DNA from: Gibbula magus
Taxonomy: Eukaryota > Mollusca > Gastropoda > Trochida > Trochidae
Assembly (NCBI GenBank): GCA_936450465.1
Contig: OW388291.1
Coordinates: forward strand, 74,430,436 to 74,494,435
DNA length: 64,000 nt
Direction: 5' to 3'
Position 1 is the stretch's first letter. Each line of letters begins with the position of its first letter. A model generated the notes under the pieces. It saw nothing but the letters and a program-made list of their open reading frames with translations. It was not told the origin of the DNA and searched no databases. The translations under genes were made by a program, and so were the position numbers. Below are positions 1 to 12,365 of this stretch, in pieces.

Positions 1-285
1 ACAATCCAGGCATGCACCCATAGAGACATGTTCCATCATTGTCATTACATGCACCAGACACACAGCCAGGACTGCATCTCTCTTCACACTGATTCCACCA
101 TTCAGGTGCACAGATTCTCTGACAAGTCCCAGCAGAGGTACACCTAGCTGATATGCAGTGTTGACATCTTCCTATACAGTGGAAGTCTTCTGTACATTGC
201 TTATCACATGCTCGTCCATGCCAACCCCGGCGACAGAGAGGGTTCTGGTGGTACTTAGAGCGATGGCCGAAGTTCATTCCAGGAG
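1..285 (-). CDS. Exon 2 of EGF-like gene (partial): Cys-rich EGF-like repeats
   Basis: Open for the whole stretch on the minus strand, with about 17 cysteines in ~94 codons. Motifs such as GWHGRACDKQC and the Cys-Gly pattern near the end are EGF/laminin-type. The exon runs off the left edge of the window. Confidence 0.7.
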
Positions 286-790
286 CTGGAATCAAGATTG
301 TACCTAACAACTATGTAATCTGAATCTATAAGGCGTTCTGTTGATCGCTCTTATATACGTGCCTTGTCCTATGTAAATTTTATATCGTTTTCGATTTTAT
401 AGTTGTTGTCTTCGTGGACAATGGCGATGAGAAAGTTTGGGCCATAAATGAAAATCATAGTTTTTTCTCTATTTTCTGCGTTTAGTCTGTATAAGATTTA
501 TTTGTTCAGAAATAAGTCACCATTTACTAAATATACTATGCGTAGACATAAAATAAATATATTGTAAGATAACACATAGACATAACACAAATGTATTGTT
601 TGATAACAGTTCAATACTAAGATATAATATTTAGTATAAGCACAATTTCTTGAAAACTATAGGTTATCGCCAATGGGATCAGAAATAAGATTATGATTTC
701 AAATTACATCTAAGGAAACAAAAGTTGAGACCACTCACCCGTGACAAGAGTAAACCCTAAGACAATTGAAAGTGTTATAAACGCAATCAT
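1..790 (-). CDS. Partial secreted EGF-like Cys-rich protein gene (5' end; continues past left edge)
   Basis: Two exons on the minus strand. Exon 1 (790 down to 739) starts with ATG and encodes a 17-residue hydrophobic signal peptide (MIAFITLSIVLGFTLVT), ending one base into a codon at a strong donor (GTGAGT). Exon 2 starts at 285 after an acceptor ending ATTCCAG and supplies the two missing bases, so the phase fits. Exon 2 stays open to base 1 and has about 94 residues with many cysteines in EGF-like spacing, including LCRRGWHGRACDKQC and CSPGCVSGACNDNDGTC. This resembles the repeated EGF-like units of MEGF10, SREC or tenascin-like proteins of invertebrates. The product is secreted or the ectodomain of a receptor. 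Later exons are missing, so a transmembrane segment cannot be judged. It is not related to the PAN-CCP family that fills the rest of the window. Confidence 0.7.
739..790 (-). CDS. Exon 1 of EGF-like gene: signal peptide
   Basis: ATG at 790-788, 17 codons plus one base, donor GTGAGT at 738-733. The short hydrophobic core without charged residues fits a signal peptide. The codon split across the intron joins to GCT (Ala) with exon 2. Confidence 0.6.
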
Positions 791-3537
791 CGCTGTAGTG
801 TCCACCTGCACAGATTAGGTCATCGCTAATATGCTGTCTACCTCAACCATGACGTGCGTTTGGATCACTTGTAAAGTAAACACATTTCCTTGAACTTGTT
901 ATTTACGACACGGTCTACTTATGTGCAATGTGATACCATAAGGAAGGAAATATAAGTCATCTCAAACACATTTAAACGATGAGCCAAAACTCTAAAAATA
1001 ACACAGTGACTACATTCCAAACTATTTTAGGCACATGCAGCGGTTATTTAAAGATATTATGACATTGAATTGTTAAAGTATTATGAGTTTATCAATACCT
1101 TGGGGTGTTCTGCATAAATGGGAAAGCAGTAACAGCGCAGCACCCACATTGCCGCACGGTCCGTAAATCCATGTCAGCCACAATGTTAACATAGTTGAAA
1201 ATGCATATGACGTGGGAGGGAGTATGGTGGGGTTGAATTGGGGTTCGACTAGAGTAAGATTTGAGCACAGAGTAAGATGTTATTAGTCACTATATCTAAT
1301 AGAATATTCATGTGGGCCGGGTGCGCAACATGTGAACAATCTCACGAACACTTCTCAAGCTAGATATGTTCATATTATAGTCTCATGTATAATTTGAACA
1401 TGACATGTACCCATTCACTATTACATGCAGTAATCTTCGCTGAATATGTTCAGGAAAATGAAACTGGAGAGATTATCAAGTCTTTGAAGGGCATTAAGAA
1501 TTGGTATACTATCAACATCGATACTTTCATATTCATAATTACGAATACCGGTATTATAAATAAAGAAGTTGAATTTGGAATTATTTCCCGATTGGCAATT
1601 TTACTCGAGTGCACTGTGAAGCAGCGCTACTGTAAAGACACGCATAATTGAATCATTAATCACCGACACATAATGCGTTGTCACCTCTGTTACGCTAATA
1701 TTACTTCTACTCTACACAATCTCTTCAAATGCAATGGGAACACATTAATGAAAACGGAGTCTTAACAAATCTAACTAAAGTTATCTGTCAATGTTTTCAA
1801 TATAAGTTACCAGTTATTTTATTTAATAAATGTTTGATACACATAAACACATTTCTAATTCATAAACATACCATAGTCTGTGAAGGGCCTTGCTTTTCTT
1901 AAAAATATCATATTTCAACACTAAGCTATTAACACTAGCTAGTACATAATGATGTTTTACTTCTTTGCTTATCAATATTCTATGTTATAAGGGGAACTTA
2001 TATTACAAGCATATAGTGCATATATAGTTCCATATGCACTGCTGATTAAAACCTGCTATATTTTGAATAATATTTTCATTTTCAACAATTAAAAAAAGTA
2101 AAATCATCTGTAGTGAGTTTTCGGCATAAATGTGCTCTTCAGTCAATTTAGATCCTAAGGGTATTTTAAGGAAGTTGCCCGTGAGAGGTCAATCGTTTTG
2201 ACGTGGGAGTGGGAACATGAACTTAGAAGTGAAATATAGAGAATGGAACTTGAGAATTGAATTTGAACGCAGCCACTTAATAAGAATGCTAAAAATATTT
2301 GTAATATTATTTTGTAAAACATATTTTTTTGTAATTTGTATTATATTTCATACTTCAGTAATTATTCATTTGTTGCAAGTGATTTTCAAAAGGAAATTAA
2401 ATGCCTTTCATGATGATTCCTTAGTTTAGACAAGTGTCAACGCCTGTTACATGATTACCATATATTTCAAAGTTTTATATCAAATGTCATTTAAGGTTAA
2501 TGTTGTTAGAATTAAATAGTCGAGTGTGAGAATCATATCTTGTTATTAATGTACTGTTTCTTGAGATACATGTTCTTTGTTTACACTTTATATAAAATTA
2601 GGATTTTATTTATTTATTTTTAAAAGAAGTCATTAAAAGAGGAAATTCAGTAGTTATTTCATACGAGATTTATACCAGATGGTACATAAGTATAAATCTT
2701 TGCACCCAATACATTCTAAGTCCCATAAATCATTCGAGAAAATTGCTCAGTTTAAAATTTCGAACCCGCAACCCTTCGCTGTGTAGCCGTATGCTCTACC
2801 ACTAGACCACGAACTATTGGTGACTGAGAAGGGTCCATTGTCGGTTAGTATTCTGCTCTCAGAAACCTTCCATGATATTTTATGTACGCTTTTATTTCCT
2901 TGGACCACCTGCAGTTAAACATTTAGACAACTGCACTCACTATGCATTGTTTGTTTTTGGTTTTTATCGGTATATAAGATAGATAACACCCTCATCCTCG
3001 GGCGTTCTAGCAAAGAGAGGCCTTTGCCTACGGGAAATAAACATGTTCATGCCCAATACTGTTTGTCTCAAATCATTTCTGTTTCCCACCATTTCGTTAC
3101 ATGCACAATATGTACTTGTGAAATATGGGAAAATGGGTCAAACCTATGTTAATTGAAAATAAGCTTTATATGATGCAACGTGGATCTTATTTTTGCAGCT
3201 TTATTTGACAACTGTTAACTTGTGGCTTCTGTTTAGATGTAGTCAAGATTTGTATTTATTATATGACGAGCAGTGAAATACTGGGATTTATCAGTAAAAT
3301 AAACTGTCTATCAAGCTACAGTGAAAATAACTTATATTTTCACTGCGAACGGTGACTGATATAATTTGACGTCATAAAACAATGGTCTCACGTGGCGAAT
3401 TGGCTTATAACGTCACAGTGTTACTGTGGTGACGGGCTGTTCCTAGCGGCCGCTCGGCGTGTAAACGACCCTCTTCGGACGTAATTACATGGATAATATC
3501 ATTATAATAAATAGAATATCCGTCAATTCTTGACAAA
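791..3537. other. Intergenic, no supported gene
   Basis: AT-rich DNA between the EGF-like gene and the duplicated segment. Short open frames at 1385-1651 and 2217-2429 lack domain signatures, splice context or paralogues. The only recognisable pieces are the tRNA-like SINE head at 2752-2814 and the hairpin that follows at 3538. Confidence 0.4.
2752..2814 (-). repeat. tRNA-like head of a SINE (degenerate)
   Basis: Read on the minus strand this begins GTTCGTGGTCTAGTGGTAGA, an A-box-like segment, and about 45 bases later has GCGGGTTCGAAAT, a B-box. The acceptor stem does not close and no good anticodon arm forms. It is therefore better explained as a tRNA-derived SINE head than as a working tRNA gene. 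Confidence 0.45.
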
Positions 3538-3634
3538 TACCATGTTTATCTCATCTCGTGAGGTAGAAAAGTTATATATTTTCACTCGTGAAAATATAAC
3601 CTTTCTACCTCACTCGATGAGATAAACATGGTAT
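3538..3634. repeat. Hairpin (MITE-like inverted repeat)
   Basis: The arms TACCATGTTTATCTCAT and ATGAGATAAACATGGTA flank further complementary tracts (gaggtagaaaagttatattttcac and its complement). Together they form a nearly perfect stem of about 45 bp just left of the duplicated segment. Confidence 0.65.
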
Positions 3635-4599
3635 TAGTAAAGAAAAGACAGATATCCTCTATATATTTTGGTAAAGTGACCCTCCTACATAGATATATTT
3701 TCAACGGCCAAGATTATATTTCTCTCTTAAACTACATAGCTTGACAAATCGACAAGTCCTGAGCTATTAAAAAAACAATTAAACTTATTTCTGTTCGAAG
3801 TTGTTCTATGTGTGTCTTTGTTTGTATACAATAACTGGACTAACTATTGTATAGGTCCTTATGTTCTAAGATCACTTTAATAATATAGTACAAATTAATA
3901 GTATGATTCCAGCTGAGGTAAAACTGATTCACTGCATAAGTTGATTCTCTGTATTTCTAGGTGAGGTTTCTGTTTTACAGACATTAAGTCACTGTTTGCC
4001 AAAGAGATATAATTATGTAACCAGCCACAGAGAAATTACGAGTTATAAGTTTAGTTTTCTAGAGCAAATGAACAAAATAGGAACAGGAGTTTTGAATACG
4101 AGACAAATGTTATGGATGACAACTTCTTTTCATTGTTTAACAATGGGTTTCTGGGTTGCTTCTTCAGCTTGTTCAGGGTGGATATAGGACTATGTAGTGT
4201 GAACAAAAGTTTTCTCAGACTTGAGAAGTAACTTGAAAAGTTAATAAGTAATACTATTATCTATTTCTTGAATGTCTAATTCAGTATTTTCATACCTTTT
4301 TATTGCTTTAAGATATATTTTATTCTCTAAGAATGACGACTGTATATTTCAACGTACGTGATTAAAGTATATGTGGTGAGAAAAGTGTGTTCTTTATGGA
4401 AATGCATTGCGGATATGATCTTCATTGACGGCGGGGGAATCCTCAACCATAGTTTTATAGACTAATTTTTACTGACATTTTATTCTGAACAGGAATTATA
4501 CATTTTAAAGTTTAAAGTTTCAGACTTTACAGGCGAATGCTACATTTTATTCCACGCATTCAACAAAGCACACGCCTTGTAACGAAACGTCAAAGAAAA

Positions 4600-4897
4600 A
4601 TGTTCATGACTAAACCAAAGACATTCCTAATATGCAGTGTGTTGTTAATATCAATTTATATGATGAGAATTGTGGACTGTAAGGAGGTGCATAGACTGAA
4701 AACAAATAGATATATCAAATCTATATCGAAATCTGTGGAGAGAATGTCAACTTCTACAGAAGCCTCATTACTTACATGCGGTTTTCAGTGTTCAATATCA
4801 GACAAGTGTTGTGGATTTGTTTACATTCAGGAATATCGAATGTGTGACATGTTTCAAAAGAAGAAGGAAGGGAAAGGACGCGTGCATTGTCCTAAAG
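4600..4897 (+). CDS. G1A exon 1: signal peptide and PAN-like module
   Basis: Starts MFMTKPKTFLICSVLLISIY, a basic N-terminus with a hydrophobic core, cleaved probably near VDC. The Cys pattern C-x3-C-x5-C-C...C in LLTCGFQCSISDKCCGFVY and RMCDMF is PAN/apple-like. Donor AAAG|GTGAGA, phase 1. Confidence 0.75.
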
Positions 4898-7800
4898 GTG
4901 AGACAAGTCGTCTAAATAATGTTTTTCATGAATTGCATTAATTGTAAACGCTTAATTATTTATACGTATGAATGGTGATAGAAATATAAAATAGAGTTAA
5001 TGAAAATATGTAATCATGACAAACAAATCAAAATACCATTAAAGGAATGACTTGCAAAGGAAAGGATAAATCTGGTTTATACTGGTTCAACGAAATGTAA
5101 TGATAAATCAATCATGATAACATAGAGAAATCGAGGCTGTTATATTCTTTTAACAATTATTGCAACAAATAGAGACTTAAAATCAACAGATCCAAATACA
5201 AATTTTAAAATAATTATGGTGATAAAAAAGGATATAAAATAACTTTAATCTTGAAAATGTAGATTATTATCCTAATCATGGTATCATTACATAACAGAAG
5301 AATGCATTTATCAAAACCAAACGCTTGTTGGTTGAAAAGGTTAAAATAGCAACAATTCCAAAAAGAAATTGAATGAAATTGTTTCCTTATTGGGGGGTTC
5401 TCGTTAAATAATGCTGAAAAGATTTTGAGATAGAGGTCGGAAAAGGTCCCTAACCCCCATATGCACAAGTTGTTTCCATTGAAAAATGAAAAATTCAGAA
5501 TAATTTAACAAAAGGAACCACTCCACCACTAGGTCTAAGCACATACTAAGTTTCGTAACATAATATTGATTTAGTCAAATACACTACAGAGCAGCCTTCC
5601 AGCTCTATATACATAACAGGCAATTATGAAGTGACAATCTAGTAATAGTGGTCAACATCTGGTCCAACAGTATACATTATGTGAATTATAGATATCCGAT
5701 TTACAAACTATACAGAGCAAGGATGGGAAATGACGTCACAACTAGTGACGTCATCAGTTAGTTACATAGACTTTCTTAAGGCTTCACATGACTACTAAGA
5801 GGTTTTTGAGATATGACCCGGAAACGAGAGCATTACCGGAATTACTGAATAACGGACGGAGGCGAAAACATTGGTCTCCCGCAAAGCTTTCAAATTGTAT
5901 TTGATGGATGATCAACTGATCACAATGATGATAAAGATCCTTATCTTTCCTTACATTAGAATACTCGTTTTTGATTGGTTAACGGTCCTTACGTTTTTCT
6001 TTATGTACTCCGTCAGTCTCACGGTGTACACATTTCACGTATCCACCTGCCATAGTAACAGCTCCTTGCTGAGAGTATATGTCGCATTATGGTTAGATGA
6101 CGTTATTAAATGGCGCACACGGTGTAAGCAGTTTTTAACAGTTCCATCAGCTGTTTACGGGTCTTTTAATTACAAACTTATATTCGCCTTATTTGCTTCT
6201 TGGTCTGGAAACAAATATTATTTTGCTTTGATTACTCATGTAATTAAACTAATATTATAAACAAATATATATATAAAAAAAATAAACACCCAAAAGGCAC
6301 GTCTTCATGATATCTGAAGGTAGTGTACCAATATTGGTGAGAATAGATCACATAGTTTTAGAGATCTGCTCCGGAAACAAACCCTACCCTTCAAAAGGAC
6401 AACGTTCTAATTGTTGCCATGGAAATTGAAAAAACATCAAATCCGAAAAAGTTCAAACCCCCAAAAGGCACATCTGCATGATATGGGACTGTATACCAAA
6501 TTTGGTGCAGATTGATCAAGTAGTCTTGGCGATCTGTTTCGGAAACAGACCCTACCCTTCAAATGGACAAAGTCTAAATTGTAACCATGGAAACACAAAA
6601 TTAAATTTAAAACAGCTGAAAACCCAAAAAGACACATCTACATGATATGGGGAATCTGTATACCAAATTTGGTGAAGATTGGTCAAGTAGTTTTAGAGGT
6701 TCGTCCCGAAACAATGAGAACGCAGACGCCGACTGGAACTCAACCAAAAACAATATGCATCCAGGGGGAAACATGATAACTATAATAACACTAATTTTAT
6801 TGAAATGACGGAAGAGATTAGTATACGTTGTATAGTTCTCCCTCGGGTAAAACGGTCTCATGTACCATCTTTGTACTGGTGTCATGCCTCGCCTGAAGGC
6901 TCGGGGGACACTGGTACAAAGATGGTACTTGAGACCGTAATACACTTGTGAGAAGCATACAACTTATATTACCCTTTTCAAGGATATTGGAAAATAATGA
7001 GGTACAACCACATATATAAACTACATGCTAGTATGAACATGAGACAACTATAACAACACAATGATATAACCAAACTACCAATTCCAAGAATGACTTCATA
7101 CAGTCCATCCCTTGTCCGTAGGGGGCGGGGCAATCCGAACCAGCATTACTCTTATCCGTAGACGTATTGCAAAACAAACCATATCATCCTCACTGCTGAG
7201 ATGTCATGACCTGAACATCGTCCCTGATCTCACCAGTTGCGACTTACCATCAGAAGATGTACCCGCAGACCGCCTCTAAACATCTAGCAGAGGGTAAATA
7301 GACACATACGCAAAACGAAGACCATCGCTTTCAACATAACATGACTGGCCACCTTGATATTCTCAGAACACGATCCCCTCTCTTTACAGATCAAGTCCAT
7401 CAGTAGTAGGTTTCTTTGGGCGTTATTGAGGCCGGGCACCTATCAATTTATTACCTACTTCCATCCCCACCCTAGCTTTGCACCTGAAGACAACTGTGTC
7501 AAGCTCACCGACAAGAACCTAAGATCAACGCCCTATACAGATGACTGGAATTGTCCCAAACCCAGTACAACGTAATCATGACGACTTTATTGTCAATGAA
7601 TATAAAGAATTCCAGCAGTTGCGATCTGGTCATCCTGTCTCAGGGTAAAACGTATACGCTCCACTCCAATTTCGTATCTTTTAAATGCAGAATAGTGTCC
7701 CGTAGGCCATGCTTGGTCGAGCAACATACACAATTTTATTTTATTGCTATATCATTGTCATCATTATCCGATGTTGTATGTTGTGCGACACTTTAATACT

Positions 7801-10800
7801 ATTTTTTGTTGTTGTTCTTCTTCTCTTCTTCTTTTTATCAGACTGGATTCATCAACTTTGGCTCGTTGGATAAAATATAACTCGGAAATAGTTATTTAAT
7901 CTTCGAAAGATGTTGTAACTTCAACAAATCTTTGCGGGAGACGTTTTCGCGTCCGTCCGTAATTCCGTAATTTCGTGATTCCGTCCTTCCGGAATGCATT
8001 CGTTTCCGGGTCATATCGTTTTAACCGTTCAATATTTTATTTTACGAAACTTCTTATGTGGTTAGACCTAATGATGGAGTGGTGCCTTTTTCTACCTTGC
8101 TACTACTCGTTTCCATGGAAACAGTGCATATGTATATCAAAATCTATTCAGCATTATTTTTATGAAACTTGGTGTGTGGTTAGACCTAATGGTGGAGTGG
8201 TGCCTTTTGTCAAATAGGTTAATATGATTTTAATATATTTTTGTGCTTTCCATGGAAACAATTTGTACTTAGCATATGGGGGTAAGGAACCCTTTCCGAC
8301 CTCCATCTCAAAATCCAGTCAGTATTACTTAATGAGACTTGGTATGTGTTTAGACTCAAAGATGGAATAGTGCCAGCCTATTGCTACTTTACTCATTCTG
8401 AAGTTCTTTCTGGTTTTCATGGAAACATTTTTAACAAAGAGGCTAGAAAAGAAACTACATGGATACAAGTTAATTTTTTCCAATAAAATAAACTTTTTGG
8501 ATTTTTCCTTTTTGGATTGTCTCTAGCATAAGTGAAAAATAAGGGTAAGATGTGTAAGTTGGATTGAACGTTGGAGCGGGGGACATTCACAGTGCACCAC
8601 ATGCACACATTTCTAGTTCTATATAACTTTATCTTTTCTTTTTTCACTTTAACTTTAACATGGGTGTGGACAAAATACAAGTACGTAATCATATATTCAG
8701 TACTGCATTCATTAAACCTTTTAGTAATATGTTTATTTACCTTCCAGTTTCACTCAATGTTGAAAACGCATTGGCAGAAAAGACATCCGGGGAAATTGGT
8801 CAGGCTGTGAATTACAAGTGTCAATACGGGTATTCTAGATGTAGGTCGGCTGTCAAGGACAAGATCACCCGTATGTCTGGTGGACAGTGGACTGAACCAC
8901 CGGCGCTTTGTCATAGGAACAGGTGGAGTGAATTTGTAAGTATTCATTCTCTTAGTTCGACACAATTTGCTATTTTATTCCGCGGAACAGGGTCGATTTT
9001 CATCAGACTGGCTCGGCATAATGTTTCACAGTATTTTCTACAATTCATTTCAATTCTTTTATATCGGTTTGTAGACCATTGGCCCATATACAATACACAT
9101 AAACAACACAATTTGGCTGAGTAGACAATAAAATTAACCTGTTACATAGCTGGTGTGTTAAAACATTTTAAGCAAGCCTTCTCGTATGTAATTAGCGAGC
9201 TAGTCGCGGCTGCTATCAGTTTATGTGTAGTTTCTGCCGCCCCCGCCGCGTTTTATTTTGACAATAACTTTCTTCCACTAAGGTTAACTGTAGAATTCAT
9301 ATACAGACCCTTGTAGAAGTAGTTACCTGAAAACCGCAATCTGATTGCATTCTGATCGCGTTAGGTACCGGTAAAGGTATATGCAACCCTCTGTAAATAA
9401 CTTCATACTTATACCCCTTGGGATTGTTTTTGACATGTTCACATTCAAGGTCAAAAGTCAAGGTCACGAGTTCCTAAATCACTTAAACAAATTCCTGTAA
9501 ACAGGATAACTTGAAAAATAGTTTTGCTATCAGGCTCTTATTTGATATATATCAACTATGGAGAAAGGTCAAGATGTGTAAAGGTTTGCGCTTAAATTGC
9601 GTCAAAGGTCTTGGTCACATTTGCGAACATGCCTTATTTAAACTATTACCACTTCGAACCTTTACATGATTGTTATACACAATGAGAAGTGATTATTGAT
9701 TGTGCGACCTTGAAGATTAAAAGTCAAGGTCACGAGAATGGTCATGCTCACAATTTCTGAAATCACTAAATAACTTTTTTCCAAGAAGATATTTCTTATA
9801 CACCTGGGGAATTATTTTGACATGTTCAGATATAACGTCAAAGGTCAAGGTCATCAGTCATCACTACAAAAATCCTTGTAAACACGATAACCTAAAAAGG
9901 TTTTCGTACTATCAGGCTCTTATTGGTATATATCAACTATGGAGAATGGACCAATATTTGAAAAGGTTTTCGCTAAAATGGTCATAGCGAGGTTACAGTT
10001 TTATAGCTGCCTTACATTAACTGTTAACATTGTGAATCATTACATGAGTGTTATACACAGTGAAAAGTGATCATTGATTTTGTGACCTTGAAGGTTATTG
10101 AAAGCTAAGAACACAGTTATAAACACCCCTTTAAGTTTATAGCGTGATGATTATTAGCACAGTATACGAAGGTAGATAACTTTGTTACTGGGATATATGA
10201 TTTACCAAAGACATTTGCTTATTTATCTTGCTGAGATTACTAATCAGATGGTTGTTTCACGAAATAAATATCACACTAAGGCTAACCATTGTACCATTCT
10301 TTAACATTAACTAACGCTAATTTTGTGATTTAAAGTTACGTTAAGGTTTTATGTAAAGGGCACCATGTATTTTAAGTCTTAATATACTGTAACATATTAA
10401 CTCTACCGCAAATTAGAAATTACCAACTTAAACGTCAAAAGAAATACAATCCATTTAAATTGATATGTTTTTGCGTGGTTGTTGAAACTGTAACACATTT
10501 TCAAAATAGAACTTGATTAGTTTAAAATTGACTGGATTCTGTGTCTTCTCCAGAAAAAAGATTTGTGTTAGAAAATCTTGGGAATAGTTCATGAGATCTA
10601 TGAAATATATCTCTGCTGAATGTTAGATCTATGAAATATATCTCTGCTGAGTGTTAGATCTATGAAATATATCTCTGCTAAGTGTTAGATCTATGAAATA
10701 TATCTCTGCTGAGTGTTAGATCTATGAAATATATCTCTGCTGAGTGTTAGATCTATGAAATATATCTCTGCTGAGTGTTAGATCTATGAAATATATCTCT

Positions 10801-12332
10801 GCTGAATGTTAGATCTATGAAATATATCTCTGCTGAGTGTTAGATCTATGAAATATATCTCTGCTGAGTGTTAGATCTATGAAATATATATCTGCTGAGT
10901 GTTAGATCTATGAAATATATCTCTGCTGAGTGTTAGATCTATGAAATATATCTCTGCTGAGTGTTAGATCAATGAAATATATCTCTGCTGAGTGTTAGAT
11001 CTATGAAATATATCTCTGCTGAGTGTTAGTTCTATGAAATATATCTCTGCTGAGTGTTAGATCTATTTAATATATCTCTGCTGAGTGTTTTGATTAAGAT
11101 AAACACCAGCATCAAATGTTATGAACAAAGTTTTTTAAAATCAAGATGGATTGAGAGGAGGGTATTCCACTGTAGACCATATTTTTTATTATTATTGTCA
11201 ATATGTTCTCGAATGGCAGCTTAATATTAAAGCCTCTTATACGAAACAAATGGATACACTGTAAATATAGATAATTCAAATAAAGCTGTCATTCGAAAGG
11301 TTGGTAGACTATAAACAAAATGGTGTATGGTTTTTCAATGGCGCAAGAATGAAAATCATGAATATATACATATTAGGGATGTCTTTTTACTTTTTACTCT
11401 CGCGGAAATAAGAGTTATTCTCAGAAAAATGGAATTATTATGTATATTATCAAACATTTTATAATCAAATACAACCAATAATACTGTATGCTTCAGAAAT
11501 TTTGAGATTTATGATATGCGCATATTGCAAACATTTACCTTACTGCTTGAAAGTTTTTCAAATGTCGGTCCATAAACACCAAATACAGTTGTGTATGACG
11601 AATGTTGCCGATGACCATTGCATATCATCTCTGATGTTCGCAACATAAATTGTTGAATTGGATGAAGAGACTGTCTACGCATGATAATGATTTACCTGTT
11701 GTTTACCTGGATGATATGGGTCATAATACGGAGCTTTTGAAATAAAGACACCTGCTTTTCTCCCATGGATTTGGTTTTGTTTGACTATCACAATGTATAG
11801 GAACACATTGTTTTTAAAATTAGGGCCAGAGACATGTTCTACCAAAACTTGAATTCAACACTGAAATAAAAATACAAGCTACGATTTGTATAGGGAAAAT
11901 AAAAGTCTGAAAATATGTTCTTGAGACTGTAGATTTCAATTATCGGAAAATCGCAGTTAAACTTCGATCGGGACCACTACATTGAAGGATTAATGAATGT
12001 AGATGACAGAAGACTGATGACTTATTGAGAGTTTGCCCTGTCTGTAAGAAAGAATCATTTTCTTATTATATGTCCATTTTACAGCGAGCTAAGAAAGGTT
12101 TCACCACCGCAGAAATTGAATTGAAATATGCATAATCAATCTGTGTTGAAAATAAGTCATTTTGTTTAATACACACATTCATAGGTGTAAAAAGCTAAAT
12201 GAATCATTATGTGATTGATTATATATGTCCATGTAATCTTAGTCTTGTAATTTGTAAACATATTGCATTCTTTATTATATGTGAATTGTGTATCCCTGTA
12301 TTTGGACCATGGGGCCTGTACACTTGAATAAA

Positions 12333-12365
<33 letters not shown>

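Larger units (their letters stand above)
5380..8400. mobile_element. Fold-back (long inverted arm) element in G1A intron 1
   Basis: Left-arm blocks 5390-5575 and 5815-5890 are repeated in reverse complement at 8020-8400 and 7930-8015. Shared marks include the stretch around GACCCGGAAACGA, the block containing CCCCCATATGC and GGTCGGAAAAGG, and 'ggtggagtggt'. The interior has no transposase signature; it carries the ~165-bp repeats at 6290-6725 and the hairpin at 6827-6962. Best described as a non-autonomous fold-back element; the outer ends are approximate. Confidence 0.55.

Noticed and set aside
2752..2814. Functional tRNA gene
   Set aside because: A- and B-box-like words are present but acceptor and anticodon stems do not form; treated as a SINE head.
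3996..4187. 63-codon open frame conserved at 40735-40926
   Set aside because: No ATG at its start, and it is conserved only to the same extent as the surrounding non-coding DNA of the duplication; no splice sites or domain.
5871..6260. 129-codon open frame inside the fold-back element
   Set aside because: Interrupted in copy B by a stop after 86 codons, no transposase motif; most likely chance.
10595..11090. CRISPR-like regular repeats
   Set aside because: Head-to-tail 31-bp units with no spacers, in a eukaryotic intron; a minisatellite. The same holds for the 26-bp arrays.
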